Shown here one piece after another: positions 28,501-38,377 of a stretch of DNA of 64,000 nt (position 1 is the stretch's first letter; each line of letters opens with the position of its first letter). The position numbers and the translations under genes were made by a program. The notes beneath the pieces were generated by a model. It did no database searches, was not told where the DNA came from, and saw only the letters and a program-made list of their open reading frames with translations. This DNA comes from Niabella yanshanensis (GTDB lineage: Bacteria > Bacteroidota > Bacteroidia > Chitinophagales > Chitinophagaceae): positions 310,001-374,000 of the forward strand of contig NZ_CP139960.1 in assembly GCF_034424215.1 (NCBI RefSeq), written 5' to 3'.

Positions 28501-30945
28501 ATGAATAAAATGTTTGTGCTGTTTCTCGGTATCATATGGTCAACTTTTACGGATTGTTCGGCGCAGGAGTGGCAAAAGACTGATTGGGGAATAACGACAA
28601 CAGTTGCCGGAAATGTTATTGACGTTCAATTTTATACACCCTCCATTGTAAGGATCGTAAAGTATCCGGAGGGCAAGCGGTTCGATAAAAACAGCTTGTC
28701 TGTTGTAGGTAGTCCTGTAAAAGCGTCATTGAGCGCAAAAGAAACGGGTAAACGGCTTTCCGTTAAAAGCGATAAAATAAACCTGGTTCTCGATCTGGAG
28801 TCGGGCAATATTACGTACCGTGACAACAAAGATCAATTGTTATTAACGGAGGCAGGCAGTGGCTTTGTACCTTTCGATGATATAGGCAATGCCACTTACA
28901 AGGTAAAACAATCCTTCACTTTAGACAAGGAAGAAGCTATATATGGTTTAGGCATTTTGCAGAACGGAAAAATGTCGCAACGTAACCAGGAAGTAATGAT
29001 GATTCAAAATAATACCTGGGACTTTGTCACCTTTTTCCAGTCGGTAAAAGGCTATGGCATTTATTGGGATAATTATTCACCCACCAAATTTACAGACAAT
29101 GCGGGGGGTACTTCTTTCGAATCAGAAGTAGGAGACGGTGTTGATTATTATTTTATTTATGGTGGCAATGCTGATAGAGTGGTGGCGGGTATGCGCAGCC
29201 TCACCGGGCAGGTGCCTATGTTCCCGCTTTGGACCTATGGGTTCTGGCAGAGTAAGGAGCGCTACAAAACGCAAAATGAAATTGTTGGCGTAGTTAAAAA
29301 ATACAGGGAACTCGGCGTGCCGTTGGACGGCATTATACAGGACTGGCAGTATTGGGGAAACAATTATCAATGGAATGCCATGGATTTTATTAGTCCGGAT
29401 TATCCGGACGCTAAAAAAATGGTGAAAGATATACATGACCTCAACGCGCATCTTTCCGTTTCTATATGGTCTTCTTTCGGGCCTATGACGAAACCTTACC
29501 GCGAGATGGATAAGAAGGGCATGCTATTCAACTTTAAAACCTGGCCCGAATCGGGGAGGGAAATATGGCCACCGGATACCAGCTATCCGTCAGGTGTAAG
29601 GGTTTATGATGCCTATAATCCTGAGGCAAGGGATATTTACTGGAAATATTTAAACAAGGGCGTTTTTAGTCTGGGTGTAGACGCGTGGTGGATGGACTCC
29701 AGCGAACCGGATCATCTAAGTCAAAAGCCCGGGGATATGAATACTAAAACTTACCTGGGCTCCTTCCGAAAGGTACGTAATGCCTATCCTTTAATGGCTG
29801 TGGGCGGTGTATATGACAACCAGCGCAAAGTAACTTCAGACAAGCGGGTATTCATTCTTACCCGTTCGGCATTTGCTGGTCAGCAGCGTTATGGGGCCAG
29901 TGTGTGGTCGGGCGATGTAAATTCTTCCTGGGAGTCTTTAAGGAACCAGGTTCCTGCCGGGTTGAATTTTACGCTTACAGGTAATCCCAATTTTAACTCC
30001 GATATAGGCGGTTTTTTTGCCGGGACCTATAACCGAAGCTGGAATGACGGGTCCGGCTCTAAGAACCCCCAATTCCAGGAACTCTATGTGCGTTGGCTGC
30101 AATACGCCGCATTTACACCTATGATGCGCTCTCATGGAACCGATGTGCCCCGGGAAATTTACAATTTTGGCAAAAAGGGTGAAGCGGTGTACGATGCGAT
30201 CGAATCTTTTGTGAAGCTGAGGTATAGCCTGCTGCCATACATTTATTCCACGTCCTGGGATGTAACAAATAATCAGTCCAGTTTTATGCGTGCATTGGTA
30301 ATGGATTTTTCTGCCGACAAAAGAGTCTGGAATATCAACAACCAGTATCTCTTTGGTAAATCTATTTTGGTAGCGCCCGTGTTACATGCCCAGTACACTC
30401 CCGAAAAAGCAGTAAGGTCCAATGAACAGACCGGTTGGGATCAGGCCGAAGCGCAGAGCAAAGACGGACCTCGTGCCAGCAGCTTTACCGGAACGCATAG
30501 GGTAAAAGTGTACCTGCCGCAGGGGACGCATTGGTATGACTACTGGACCAATGAAAAACAGACAGGCGGAAAGGATATTGAGAAAGAAATAACCCTCGCC
30601 ACCATACCTCTGTATGTGAAAGCCGGCAGCATACTTCCCGCAGGGCCTGACGTGCAATTCGCTGAGGAAAAAAAATGGGATCATTTAACGATTAGGATAT
30701 ACCCCGGAGCCGACGGTGTTTTCACGCTATACGAAGACGAATTTGATAATTATAACTATGAGAAAGGCATGTATAGCGAAATAGGTTTCAAATGGAATGA
30801 CGGGTCTCGTACGCTGGTTATTGATACACGTAAGGGGAACTTTAATGGCATGTTACTGAACAGAAATTTTAATATAGTATTACCTGACGGCAAACAGAAA
30901 ACGGTGACTTATTCGGGCAAAAAAGTAAGTGTTTCTTTAAAATAG
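28501..30945 (+). CDS. GH31 glycosidase, probable alpha-xylosidase
   Basis: 814 residues from ATG 28501 (GAA-ATG context; the longer frame from 28450 adds a non-signal leader). Signal peptide ends near DCSAQ. GH31 order: N-terminal beta domain (about 25-235), barrel with FPLWTYGFWQSKERY and IIQDWQYWGNN, nucleophile Asp399 in WWMDSSEPDH, acid Asp in WSGDVNSSW, and two C-terminal beta domains. The WQYWG motif is typical of the alpha-xylosidase branch. It would remove alpha-xylose from xylan or xyloglucan side chains. It is a paralogue of the GH31 at 38378 but has no inserted PA14-like domain. A 158-base leader with a hairpin precedes it. Confidence 0.9.
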   Translation: MNKMFVLFLGIIWSTFTDCSAQEWQKTDWGITTTVAGNVIDVQFYTPSIVRIVKYPEGKRFDKNSLSVVGSPVKASLSAKETGKRLSVKSDKINLVLDLESGNITYRDNKDQLLLTEAGSGFVPFDDIGNATYKVKQSFTLDKEEAIYGLGILQNGKMSQRNQEVMMIQNNTWDFVTFFQSVKGYGIYWDNYSPTKFTDNAGGTSFESEVGDGVDYYFIYGGNADRVVAGMRSLTGQVPMFPLWTYGFWQSKERYKTQNEIVGVVKKYRELGVPLDGIIQDWQYWGNNYQWNAMDFISPDYPDAKKMVKDIHDLNAHLSVSIWSSFGPMTKPYREMDKKGMLFNFKTWPESGREIWPPDTSYPSGVRVYDAYNPEARDIYWKYLNKGVFSLGVDAWWMDSSEPDHLSQKPGDMNTKTYLGSFRKVRNAYPLMAVGGVYDNQRKVTSDKRVFILTRSAFAGQQRYGASVWSGDVNSSWESLRNQVPAGLNFTLTGNPNFNSDIGGFFAGTYNRSWNDGSGSKNPQFQELYVRWLQYAAFTPMMRSHGTDVPREIYNFGKKGEAVYDAIESFVKLRYSLLPYIYSTSWDVTNNQSSFMRALVMDFSADKRVWNINNQYLFGKSILVAPVLHAQYTPEKAVRSNEQTGWDQAEAQSKDGPRASSFTGTHRVKVYLPQGTHWYDYWTNEKQTGGKDIEKEITLATIPLYVKAGSILPAGPDVQFAEEKKWDHLTIRIYPGADGVFTLYEDEFDNYNYEKGMYSEIGFKWNDGSRTLVIDTRKGNFNGMLLNRNFNIVLPDGKQKTVTYSGKKVSVSLK

Positions 30946-30988
30946 ATAATAGCGCATATAGCAGATCATCTAAACAGAAAATAAAAAA

Positions 30989-32356
30989 ATGAAATTTTTA
31001 GTCACAACTTTACTTTTAGGCTTTTGCCATTCAGTAATAGCGCAAAATCCTATTGTTCAAACAAAATACACCGCAGATCCGGCGCCCATGGTATATAATG
31101 ATACGGTTTATTTATATACCAGTCATGATGAAGATGATGCTTTTGGATTTAAAATGAAAGACTGGTTGTTGTATACATCAACAGATATGGTAAACTGGAC
31201 TGATCACGGTGTGGTAGCGTCATTAAAGGACTTTAAATGGGTAAACACAGATAACGGGGCGTGGGCACCGCAATGTGTGGCGCGCAATGGCAAATTTTAT
31301 CTCTATTGCCCTATGCCTAATGGTATGGGCATGGGCGTACTGGTAGCCGATAGTCCTTACGGTCCTTTTAAGGATCCTATTGGCAAGCCATTGGTAAAAA
31401 ATTCAGGCGAAGATATTGATCCGACTGTTTTGATCGATGACGATGGCCAGGCATACCTTTATTGGGGGAACCCGAATCTTTGGTATGTGAAACTGAATGA
31501 AGATATGATTTCGCTTGCGGGACCGGTTACCAAAGATTCATCTATGGCAAAAGTGAAAGGTTCACCAGATCCGTTTCATTACCAGGAAGGTCCCTGGGTC
31601 TGGAAGAGAAATGGGATTTACTATATGGCGTACGCATCTACCTGCTGCCCGGAAGGAATCGGCTATGCAACGGCAAAATCACCTGTCGGTCCCTGGAAGT
31701 ACGGCGGCATGATCATGGATGGCGACCAACGATCCAGCGGCAATCACCCGGGCATTATAGATTATAAAGGTAAGTCTTACGTTTTCGGATTTAATCATCT
31801 CCTTAGAATGAAAACCATGAGCAAACATCACGAACGTCGCTCAGTAAGCGTTAAGGAGCTCAAATATAACCCGGATGGAAGCATTCAAAAGCTTCCTTTC
31901 TGGACGTCGGAGGGCGTTAAACGCGTGGGAACTATTAACCCATATAACAAAGTCCAGGCCGAAACTATTGCCTACAGTGAGGGACTCAAAACGGAAATGG
32001 TCACCGAGTGGGAACGTTATCAACCTTATAACAGGGGACGGGTAATAGCGGATCGCGTCATTGTTACATCCATCAATAATGGTGACTATATTAAGGTGCA
32101 GGGGGTAAATTTCTCAAAGGGAATCAAATCTCTTGATGTTTCGGTGGCGGCACTTTATGGAGGTAAGATAGAGGTACGTACCGGCACTATAAACGGCCCT
32201 CTATTGGGGGTGGTAAACATTACAGGTTCGGGTGAAGGTGACGTATGGAAAACTGTTACAACGCCCATGAAATCTGTGAAAGGAATACAGGACCTGTATT
32301 TTGTTTTTAAGGGAAATAATGACCTGTTCTACTTCGACTGGTGGCAGTTTCATTAA
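30989..32356 (+). CDS. GH43 with C-terminal CBM6
   Basis: 455 residues with a signal peptide ending at VIAQ. GH43 propeller about 20-320: base Asp in [12 protein letters not shown], second Asp in GEDIDPTVLIDDDGQ, acid Glu in YQEGPWVWKRN. CBM6 about 325-455 (PYNKVQAETIAYSEG to LFYFDWWQFH). Close paralogues are at 41048 and 43754, which share the opening NP-x-VQT-x-YTPDPAPMVY pattern; the propeller has a shorter loop before the acid Glu than the other two. Members of this subgroup usually cut Araf or Xyl from arabinoxylan. It lies 43 bases after GH31 and 29 before GH27. Confidence 0.91.
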   Translation: MKFLVTTLLLGFCHSVIAQNPIVQTKYTADPAPMVYNDTVYLYTSHDEDDAFGFKMKDWLLYTSTDMVNWTDHGVVASLKDFKWVNTDNGAWAPQCVARNGKFYLYCPMPNGMGMGVLVADSPYGPFKDPIGKPLVKNSGEDIDPTVLIDDDGQAYLYWGNPNLWYVKLNEDMISLAGPVTKDSSMAKVKGSPDPFHYQEGPWVWKRNGIYYMAYASTCCPEGIGYATAKSPVGPWKYGGMIMDGDQRSSGNHPGIIDYKGKSYVFGFNHLLRMKTMSKHHERRSVSVKELKYNPDGSIQKLPFWTSEGVKRVGTINPYNKVQAETIAYSEGLKTEMVTEWERYQPYNRGRVIADRVIVTSINNGDYIKVQGVNFSKGIKSLDVSVAALYGGKIEVRTGTINGPLLGVVNITGSGEGDVWKTVTTPMKSVKGIQDLYFVFKGNNDLFYFDWWQFH

Positions 32357-32385
32357 TAGTACGATTGGTAATGATATTAAAATGA

Positions 32386-34440
32386 ATGATGATGATGATG
32401 ACAAAGTTTTTTGAAAAGCGATGGCTATTGATGTTATTAGTCATGCTGGCAGCGATTACCGGTAACAAGGTTAATGCACAAAATAAGGTGTGGCTCGATC
32501 AGTTGGATTTAAGCGTGGCTACACAAGGCCATGGTAAACCAGGCGTTAACAAATCTGTAGATGGGAGGCCGCTCACCATCGCCGGTAAAGTATTTGAAAG
32601 AGGTTTTGGAACGCATGCAGAAAGCTCTTTGCTTATAAAGCTTGATAAAAAGGTGTCTAAGTTTTCGGCCCTGGTAGGTTTAGATGATGAAATGAAAGGA
32701 CAAAGACCCGCTGTCGAATTTGAGATATATGCTGATGATAAGAAAATATGGTCGAGTGGTGTCATGCATTTGGGCGATGCCGCCAAACCGGTTTCTGTTT
32801 CTTTATCGGGCGTTGATAAACTGGAATTAGTGGTAACAGATGGAGGCAATGGGCCTTATTATGATCATGCCAATTGGGTGGATGCTGTATTTGAAACGGA
32901 TGGCGTAACAACATTGGCCACCTTCAATCCGGTTGCATCTGAACCGTATATTCTTACGCCGGAATCACCTGTTTCGCCGCGTATCAATGCGGCTACCGTA
33001 TTTGGTGTACGTCCGGGATCTCCTTTCCTGTTTAGAATTCCGGCTACCGGTGAAAGGCCGATGGTTTTTTCGGCGGCCAATCTTCCCCGGGGATTGCAGC
33101 TGGATACTAAAACCGGTATCATTACCGGCCGAATTTCCCAAAAGGGAACGTACAACGTGGTACTGGGGGCAAAAAATGCAAAAGGTAAAATAACTAAGAA
33201 GCTTCGCATTGAGTGCGGAGATAAGATTGCATTAACGCCAACAATGGGTTGGAACAGTTGGAATTGTTTCGGACACGAGGTTTCTGCTGATAAAGTAAAA
33301 CGGGCAGCCGATGCTTTGGTTAAATCAGGATTGATCAACCATGGCTGGAATTACATCAACATCGATGATTCCTGGCAATTTAACAGGGACGGAAAAGATC
33401 CGTCTTTCCAAGGTGAAATGCGCGATGAAAATGGCTATATCCTTACCAATTCCAAATTTCCGGATATGAAAGGACTAACGGATTATTTTCATAGTCTTGG
33501 TTTAAAAGCCGGTATCTATTCATCACCCGGCCCCTGGACCTGCGGCGGTTGTGCAGGAAGTTATGGTTATGAAAAGCAGGATGCCGAAAGCTATGCAAAA
33601 TGGGGATTCGATTATCTGAAATACGACTGGTGCAGTTACGGAGGCGTGTTGAATGGCTTGCCCGAGAATGATCCGGGAAAAGTTGCTTCACTTAATTTTC
33701 AGGGTGGGCGAGATTTGGATAAAGGTGTGAAACCATTTAAACTAATGGGCGATTTATTAAAAAAACAGCCTAGAGATATTGTGTACAATCTTTGTCAATA
33801 CGGGATGGGTGATGTATGGAAATGGGGAAATGACGCCGGAGCGCAATCCTGGCGTACCACCAACGATATTACCGATAGCTGGTCAAGCGTGAGGGGTATT
33901 GCGCTTGCCCAGGATAAAGCAGCGCCATGGACAAAGCCTGGTAACTGGAACGATCCGGATATGTTGGTGGTAGGCGTTGTAGGCTGGGGGAATGCACACC
34001 CCAGCCGTCTGAAGCCCGATGAGCAGTACCTGCATATCAGTTTATGGAGTATTTTCTCCGCACCATTGCTTATAGGCTGCGATTTGGAAAAACTAGATGC
34101 GTTTACCTTAAATCTTCTGACAAACGATGAAGTGATCGCTGTAAACCAGGATGCGCTGGGGCAACAGGGCACCTGCCTTCAAACCATCGGTGACCTCCGT
34201 ATTTATGTAAAGCAACTGGAGGATGGGAGCAAGGCTGTAGCCTTCGCAAACTTTGGAAGAGATAAAGTAAATATTTCATACAAGGATTTCGACAAATTGG
34301 GCATCAAAGGAAAACAAACCGTTCGTGATTTGTGGAGACAAAAAGATATAACCAGGTTAGATGTCGGCAAGGATGCGATATCTCTGGAAGTTCCCGTACA
34401 TGGTGTATTGTATAACAAGTTTCGCGCTGCCGGTAAGTAA
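32386..34440 (+). CDS. GH27 alpha-galactosidase with N-terminal NPCBM
   Basis: 684 residues starting in a run of five ATG codons (32386-32400), so the exact start is ambiguous. Signal peptide ends near KVNAQ. Residues about 30-170 are an NPCBM domain in normal order (VWLDQLDL, FERGFGTHAESS, VVTDGGNG, DHANWVDAVF). An Ig-like linker domain follows (about 185-280), then GH27 from TPTMGWNSWNCFG with nucleophile Asp414 in YLKYDWCSYGG and acid Asp497 in NDITDSW, and the C-terminal beta domain. It should release terminal alpha-galactose. Next gene is a second, differently arranged GH27 79 bases away. Confidence 0.92.
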   Translation: MMMMMTKFFEKRWLLMLLVMLAAITGNKVNAQNKVWLDQLDLSVATQGHGKPGVNKSVDGRPLTIAGKVFERGFGTHAESSLLIKLDKKVSKFSALVGLDDEMKGQRPAVEFEIYADDKKIWSSGVMHLGDAAKPVSVSLSGVDKLELVVTDGGNGPYYDHANWVDAVFETDGVTTLATFNPVASEPYILTPESPVSPRINAATVFGVRPGSPFLFRIPATGERPMVFSAANLPRGLQLDTKTGIITGRISQKGTYNVVLGAKNAKGKITKKLRIECGDKIALTPTMGWNSWNCFGHEVSADKVKRAADALVKSGLINHGWNYINIDDSWQFNRDGKDPSFQGEMRDENGYILTNSKFPDMKGLTDYFHSLGLKAGIYSSPGPWTCGGCAGSYGYEKQDAESYAKWGFDYLKYDWCSYGGVLNGLPENDPGKVASLNFQGGRDLDKGVKPFKLMGDLLKKQPRDIVYNLCQYGMGDVWKWGNDAGAQSWRTTNDITDSWSSVRGIALAQDKAAPWTKPGNWNDPDMLVVGVVGWGNAHPSRLKPDEQYLHISLWSIFSAPLLIGCDLEKLDAFTLNLLTNDEVIAVNQDALGQQGTCLQTIGDLRIYVKQLEDGSKAVAFANFGRDKVNISYKDFDKLGIKGKQTVRDLWRQKDITRLDVGKDAISLEVPVHGVLYNKFRAAGK

Positions 34441-34519
34441 AACTTACGCCGGCTTTACATTGCCTCCTTTCTGGAGTAACATATACGAATTTTAAAAGCA
34501 CTACAAAATCGGCTATTAC

Positions 34520-36313
34520 ATGAAAATAAGAAGAATATCATTGTTTGCACTAAGTGTGTTATTTACATTAACCGGTTTAAAAGCACAGGAAAAAACCGGT
34601 TTCCTTAATTGGGCGCCAAGTCCTCCGCTGGGCTGGAATAGCTGGGATATTTTTGGTACCACGGTAACCGAACAGCAGATCAAAGACCAGGCGGATGCGA
34701 TGGCCATACACCTGCTTCCCAGCGGGTATCAATACCTGACCGTAGATATACAGTGGTATGAGCCTGAAGCAAAAGGGCACTACTATAATCCCAAAGCAAT
34801 CCTCACCATGGATGAATATGGTCGCCTAACTCCCGGCTTAAAAAAATTTCCTTCGGCAGCCGGTGGAAAGGGTTTCAAGCCATTAGCTGATTATGTTCAT
34901 TCAAAGGGACTGAAATTCGGCATCCACATTATGAGGGGCATTCCCCGCCAGGCGGTGGAAAAGAATACACCTGTTTTAGGTACTGCTGTGAAAGCGCAGG
35001 ATATTGCATTGAAAAGTTCAATTTGTCCCTGGAACCCCGATATGTACGGGGTAGATGCCACTAAACCCGAAGGAAAGGCTTACTACAATTCTATTATACA
35101 AATGTATGCTGATTGGGGGGTGGATTATATTAAGGTAGATGATATCTCCAGACCATATAATAATGTACAAAAGGCAGAAATAGAAGCTATCCGGAATGCC
35201 ATTGATAAAACCGGACGACCTATTCTGCTGAGTCTATCCCCCGGTGCAACACCGGTTACCGCTGGTGATCATGTAAAAGCACATGCCAACCTTTGGCGCA
35301 TTACCGATGACTTTTGGGATCGATGGGGCTTACTGTATGCCATGTTTGAAAGGCTAGACGCCTGGACACCTCATCGCGGACCCGGGCATTTTCCTGATGC
35401 AGATATGCTGCCGATAGGAGTGATCGATTTTAACAGACCCACTAATTTCACCCGGGATGAGCAATATACCTTAATGAGCCTGTGGGCCATTGGAAAATCG
35501 CCACTCATTTTTGGCGGCGATATGACCAAACTGGATGCCTTTACAAAAGAAATGCTGACCAATTCCGAAATGCTCAAAGTAAACCAGGAAAGCATAAACA
35601 ACCGGCAGGTATCCAGAGATAAAAATCTGGTAGTTTGGACGGCCGACGTGCCCGGAAGTAAGGATAAGTATATAGCGCTGTTTAACGCGCAAAACAAAGG
35701 AGATAATATCGATTTTAATAACGCCGATTATGCAAGCCCGGTAATTGCGGGAAACGGCAGTTTACAAAAAGTGGAAGTGTCGGTAAAGAACGGTAAAAAA
35801 CTCGTGCTGTTTGTCAAAGACGGGGGTAATGGTTTTGACTGGGATCATGTGGCCTGGGTAGACCCGGTATTGACCGGTCCTAAAGGAACACTGAAACTTA
35901 CTGATATGAAGTGGATCAGTGCATCCGCCGGCTGGGGCGAGGCCCGTGTGAATCGTACTTGTGACGGGCAGCCGCTTCTTATCAATAACCAGCCTGCGAA
36001 TGGCATAGGCACGCACGCAGAATCTGTTATTGTTTATGAGCTACCCGAAGGCTACGATACTTTTTCGGCCACCGGCGTTGTGACTAAAGACGAAGGATCG
36101 GTGGTATTTGGTGTTTTTGTAGATAAGGGGAGCATTGATCTGCCGGCAAAAGCCCATGTATCCGTCGATTTCAATGCTATTGGTATGAAAGGTAAAATCA
36201 AAGTGAGGGATCTGTGGGACCATAGGGACCTCGGGGTTTTTGACAAAAAATTTGGACGCGATCTACCATTACATGGTGCTGGTCTGTATCGCCTTACACC
36301 GGTAAAAAAATAA
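34520..36313 (+). CDS. GH27-family protein with NPCBM-like module inserted in its C-terminal domain
   Basis: 597 residues with a signal peptide ending near LKAQ. GH27 barrel from SPPLGWNSWDIFG, nucleophile Asp207 in YIKVDDISRP and acid Asp267 in DDFWDRW. Residues about 404-537 look like an NPCBM whose halves are swapped: the usual ending (VEVSVKNGKKLVLFVKDGGN then DHVAWVDPVL) comes before the usual beginning (WGEARVNRTCDGQPLLI then GIGTHAESVIVYELPEGY). After it the GH27 C-terminal strands resume (GKIKVRDLWDHRDLG, DLPLHGAGLYRL). So the module appears circularly permuted and inserted. Alpha-galactosidase or beta-L-arabinopyranosidase activity is possible; motif differences from the GH27 at 32386 suggest another substrate. 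Confidence 0.86.
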   Translation: MKIRRISLFALSVLFTLTGLKAQEKTGFLNWAPSPPLGWNSWDIFGTTVTEQQIKDQADAMAIHLLPSGYQYLTVDIQWYEPEAKGHYYNPKAILTMDEYGRLTPGLKKFPSAAGGKGFKPLADYVHSKGLKFGIHIMRGIPRQAVEKNTPVLGTAVKAQDIALKSSICPWNPDMYGVDATKPEGKAYYNSIIQMYADWGVDYIKVDDISRPYNNVQKAEIEAIRNAIDKTGRPILLSLSPGATPVTAGDHVKAHANLWRITDDFWDRWGLLYAMFERLDAWTPHRGPGHFPDADMLPIGVIDFNRPTNFTRDEQYTLMSLWAIGKSPLIFGGDMTKLDAFTKEMLTNSEMLKVNQESINNRQVSRDKNLVVWTADVPGSKDKYIALFNAQNKGDNIDFNNADYASPVIAGNGSLQKVEVSVKNGKKLVLFVKDGGNGFDWDHVAWVDPVLTGPKGTLKLTDMKWISASAGWGEARVNRTCDGQPLLINNQPANGIGTHAESVIVYELPEGYDTFSATGVVTKDEGSVVFGVFVDKGSIDLPAKAHVSVDFNAIGMKGKIKVRDLWDHRDLGVFDKKFGRDLPLHGAGLYRLTPVKK

Positions 36314-36400
36314 AGGTGTACTTCCGGCTGCAATCAGGGTACCGGTTTAGATATTGCAATGATCGCAGTATTAACGCATCTGCTTAGAGAAGTATTAACT

Positions 36401-38338
36401 ATGAGGTTTTCATTCGTGTTTTTGTTTTTAATGAGCGCTTTTGGTGCACTTACCTACAATGCAGGCGCGCAGCAGGCGGTAGTGACATCTCCCAATCAAA
36501 AAATCGCAGTAAGCTGCATTACACCGGCCCGCCAGGATGACGGGTTGTGGAGTCTTAAAATTGATTATAAAAAGGGTGACAGAATAACTCAGGCAATACC
36601 GGCAATAGAATTAGGATTAGTGCTGAATGGAATGGATTTTTCGCTTGGGCTTCGCCTGGTTAAGGTAACCAAGCCTGTTGTCATCACCGATAAATATGCC
36701 GTTCCGCATGGTAAGAAACTGGAAAGAAACAACTCGGCTAACCAGGTAACAATGTCTTTTGAAAACAGGTCGAAAAAGAAGCTGAACGTTATTGTTCGTG
36801 CGTACAATGACGGAGTTACCTTCCGTTATGAACTGGATGAAAAGCAAGGGAATTATATAGTTAACGACGAACTGACCGCTTATTCTATAACGCCCGAAAC
36901 CAACCGGTGGCTTGAAAAGTGGAATCCGGCTAATGAAGGATTGTATGTCAATATGAGTAATGATAAGGTAAGGCAGGACGAGTGGTGCTACCCGGCGCTG
37001 TTTAGTACCAGGGATAGTTCCTGCTGGTTTCTGTTACATGAGTCAGATGTAAATAAAAATTACTGCGGTACCAAACTAAGCAACACGGCTGAGAAGTCAA
37101 AATACAAACTTACGTTTCCTAACCCTAAGGATGGCAGAGGCACAGGGGAACCATTGCCTGCTGTAACCCTTCCCTGGCGGTCTCCCTGGCGCGTAATTAT
37201 TATGGGTAGCCTGGCTGATGTGGTAGGTTCAACGCTCGTGGACGACGTGGCAGCACCCTCAAAAGTTGCCAATACAGATTGGATAAAACCCGGGCTGGTG
37301 TCATGGAACTACTGGTCGGACAATCATGGTACGCGGGATTTTAAAACGGTATGCGCCTTTGCTGATTTGGCCGCAGCAATGGGTTGGCCCTACACCTTAC
37401 TGGACTGGGAATGGGATGCGATGACCAATGGAGGAAACCTGCAGGATGCCTTAAAATATATACATTCCAGAGGTGTAAAACCGCTGATGTGGTATAACTC
37501 CGGGGGTGACCATACCTGGGTGGGCGCTACTCCCAAAGATAGAATGCTCACACACGAGAACCGGGTAGCAGAATTTAAAAGGTTGAAAGAATGGGGTGTG
37601 AAGGGGGTAAAAATAGATTTTTTCGAAAGCGAAAAGCAAAGCATGATCCAATACTACCTCGATATACTGGAGGATGCGGCCTCTTTCGAAATCATGGTTT
37701 ACTTTCATGGATGCATCGTTCCCCGCGGATGGGCCAGAACTTATCCGCATTTAATGACTTATGAAGCGGTAAGAGGTGCTGAATGGTATAATAATGGTCC
37801 TGAGTTTACCACATCAGCTCCCGAACACAATACGATACTTCCTTTTACGCGCAATATAGTGGGCGCAATGGACTACACACCTGTTACTTTCACCAATTCT
37901 CAATTTCCGCATATTACTTCCTATGGCCATGAAATGGCATTGTCCGTCTTATTTGAGTCAGGATTGCAGCATCTCGCAGACAGGCCTGAAGGTTATTATG
38001 GTTTACCCGACGCGGCCAGGCATTTTTTAAGAAATGTGCCCGTAGCATGGCACGATCTGAAATTGTTGGACGGGTATCCTGGAAAGGATGTAACGCTAGC
38101 CAGGAAAAGGGATCATAGCTGGTATATAGGTGGGATTAGCTCAGAAGGACGGGAGAAGCGAAAGAATATCAAACTTGATTTTTTAGAGCAAGGTGTAAAG
38201 TACCGGCTCACATTGATTACCGACGGTAAACACGATAAAGAATTGATAACTGCTTATTCTGTTGTGGATAATAAGGCAAGCATCAATGTAAAAATGTTGC
38301 GAAGGGGCGGTTTTGTGGCGGTGGTAACCCCCCTGTAG
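36401..38338 (+). CDS. GH97 glycosidase (second copy)
   Basis: 645 residues from ATG 36401, where a good signal peptide starts (MRFSFVFLFLMSAFGALTY, cut near GAQ); an upstream ATG at 36359 adds 14 residues. The N-terminal GH97 motif is VVTSPNQKIAVSC; the barrel has SWNYWSDNHGTRDFK and GVKGVKIDFFESEKQ, with Asp406 at the position of the retaining-type nucleophile, and MTYEAVRGAEW with a candidate Glu. It is distinct from the GH97 at 4891 (GGDKQ versus ESEKQ after the nucleophile), so it may serve a different alpha-linked sugar, galactose or glucose. It lies between a GH27 and a GH31 with short gaps. Confidence 0.88.
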   Translation: MRFSFVFLFLMSAFGALTYNAGAQQAVVTSPNQKIAVSCITPARQDDGLWSLKIDYKKGDRITQAIPAIELGLVLNGMDFSLGLRLVKVTKPVVITDKYAVPHGKKLERNNSANQVTMSFENRSKKKLNVIVRAYNDGVTFRYELDEKQGNYIVNDELTAYSITPETNRWLEKWNPANEGLYVNMSNDKVRQDEWCYPALFSTRDSSCWFLLHESDVNKNYCGTKLSNTAEKSKYKLTFPNPKDGRGTGEPLPAVTLPWRSPWRVIIMGSLADVVGSTLVDDVAAPSKVANTDWIKPGLVSWNYWSDNHGTRDFKTVCAFADLAAAMGWPYTLLDWEWDAMTNGGNLQDALKYIHSRGVKPLMWYNSGGDHTWVGATPKDRMLTHENRVAEFKRLKEWGVKGVKIDFFESEKQSMIQYYLDILEDAASFEIMVYFHGCIVPRGWARTYPHLMTYEAVRGAEWYNNGPEFTTSAPEHNTILPFTRNIVGAMDYTPVTFTNSQFPHITSYGHEMALSVLFESGLQHLADRPEGYYGLPDAARHFLRNVPVAWHDLKLLDGYPGKDVTLARKRDHSWYIGGISSEGREKRKNIKLDFLEQGVKYRLTLITDGKHDKELITAYSVVDNKASINVKMLRRGGFVAVVTPL

Positions 38339-38377
38339 ACGAATGTGTGTGTAGCTAATATTTAATTATTATAAAAA

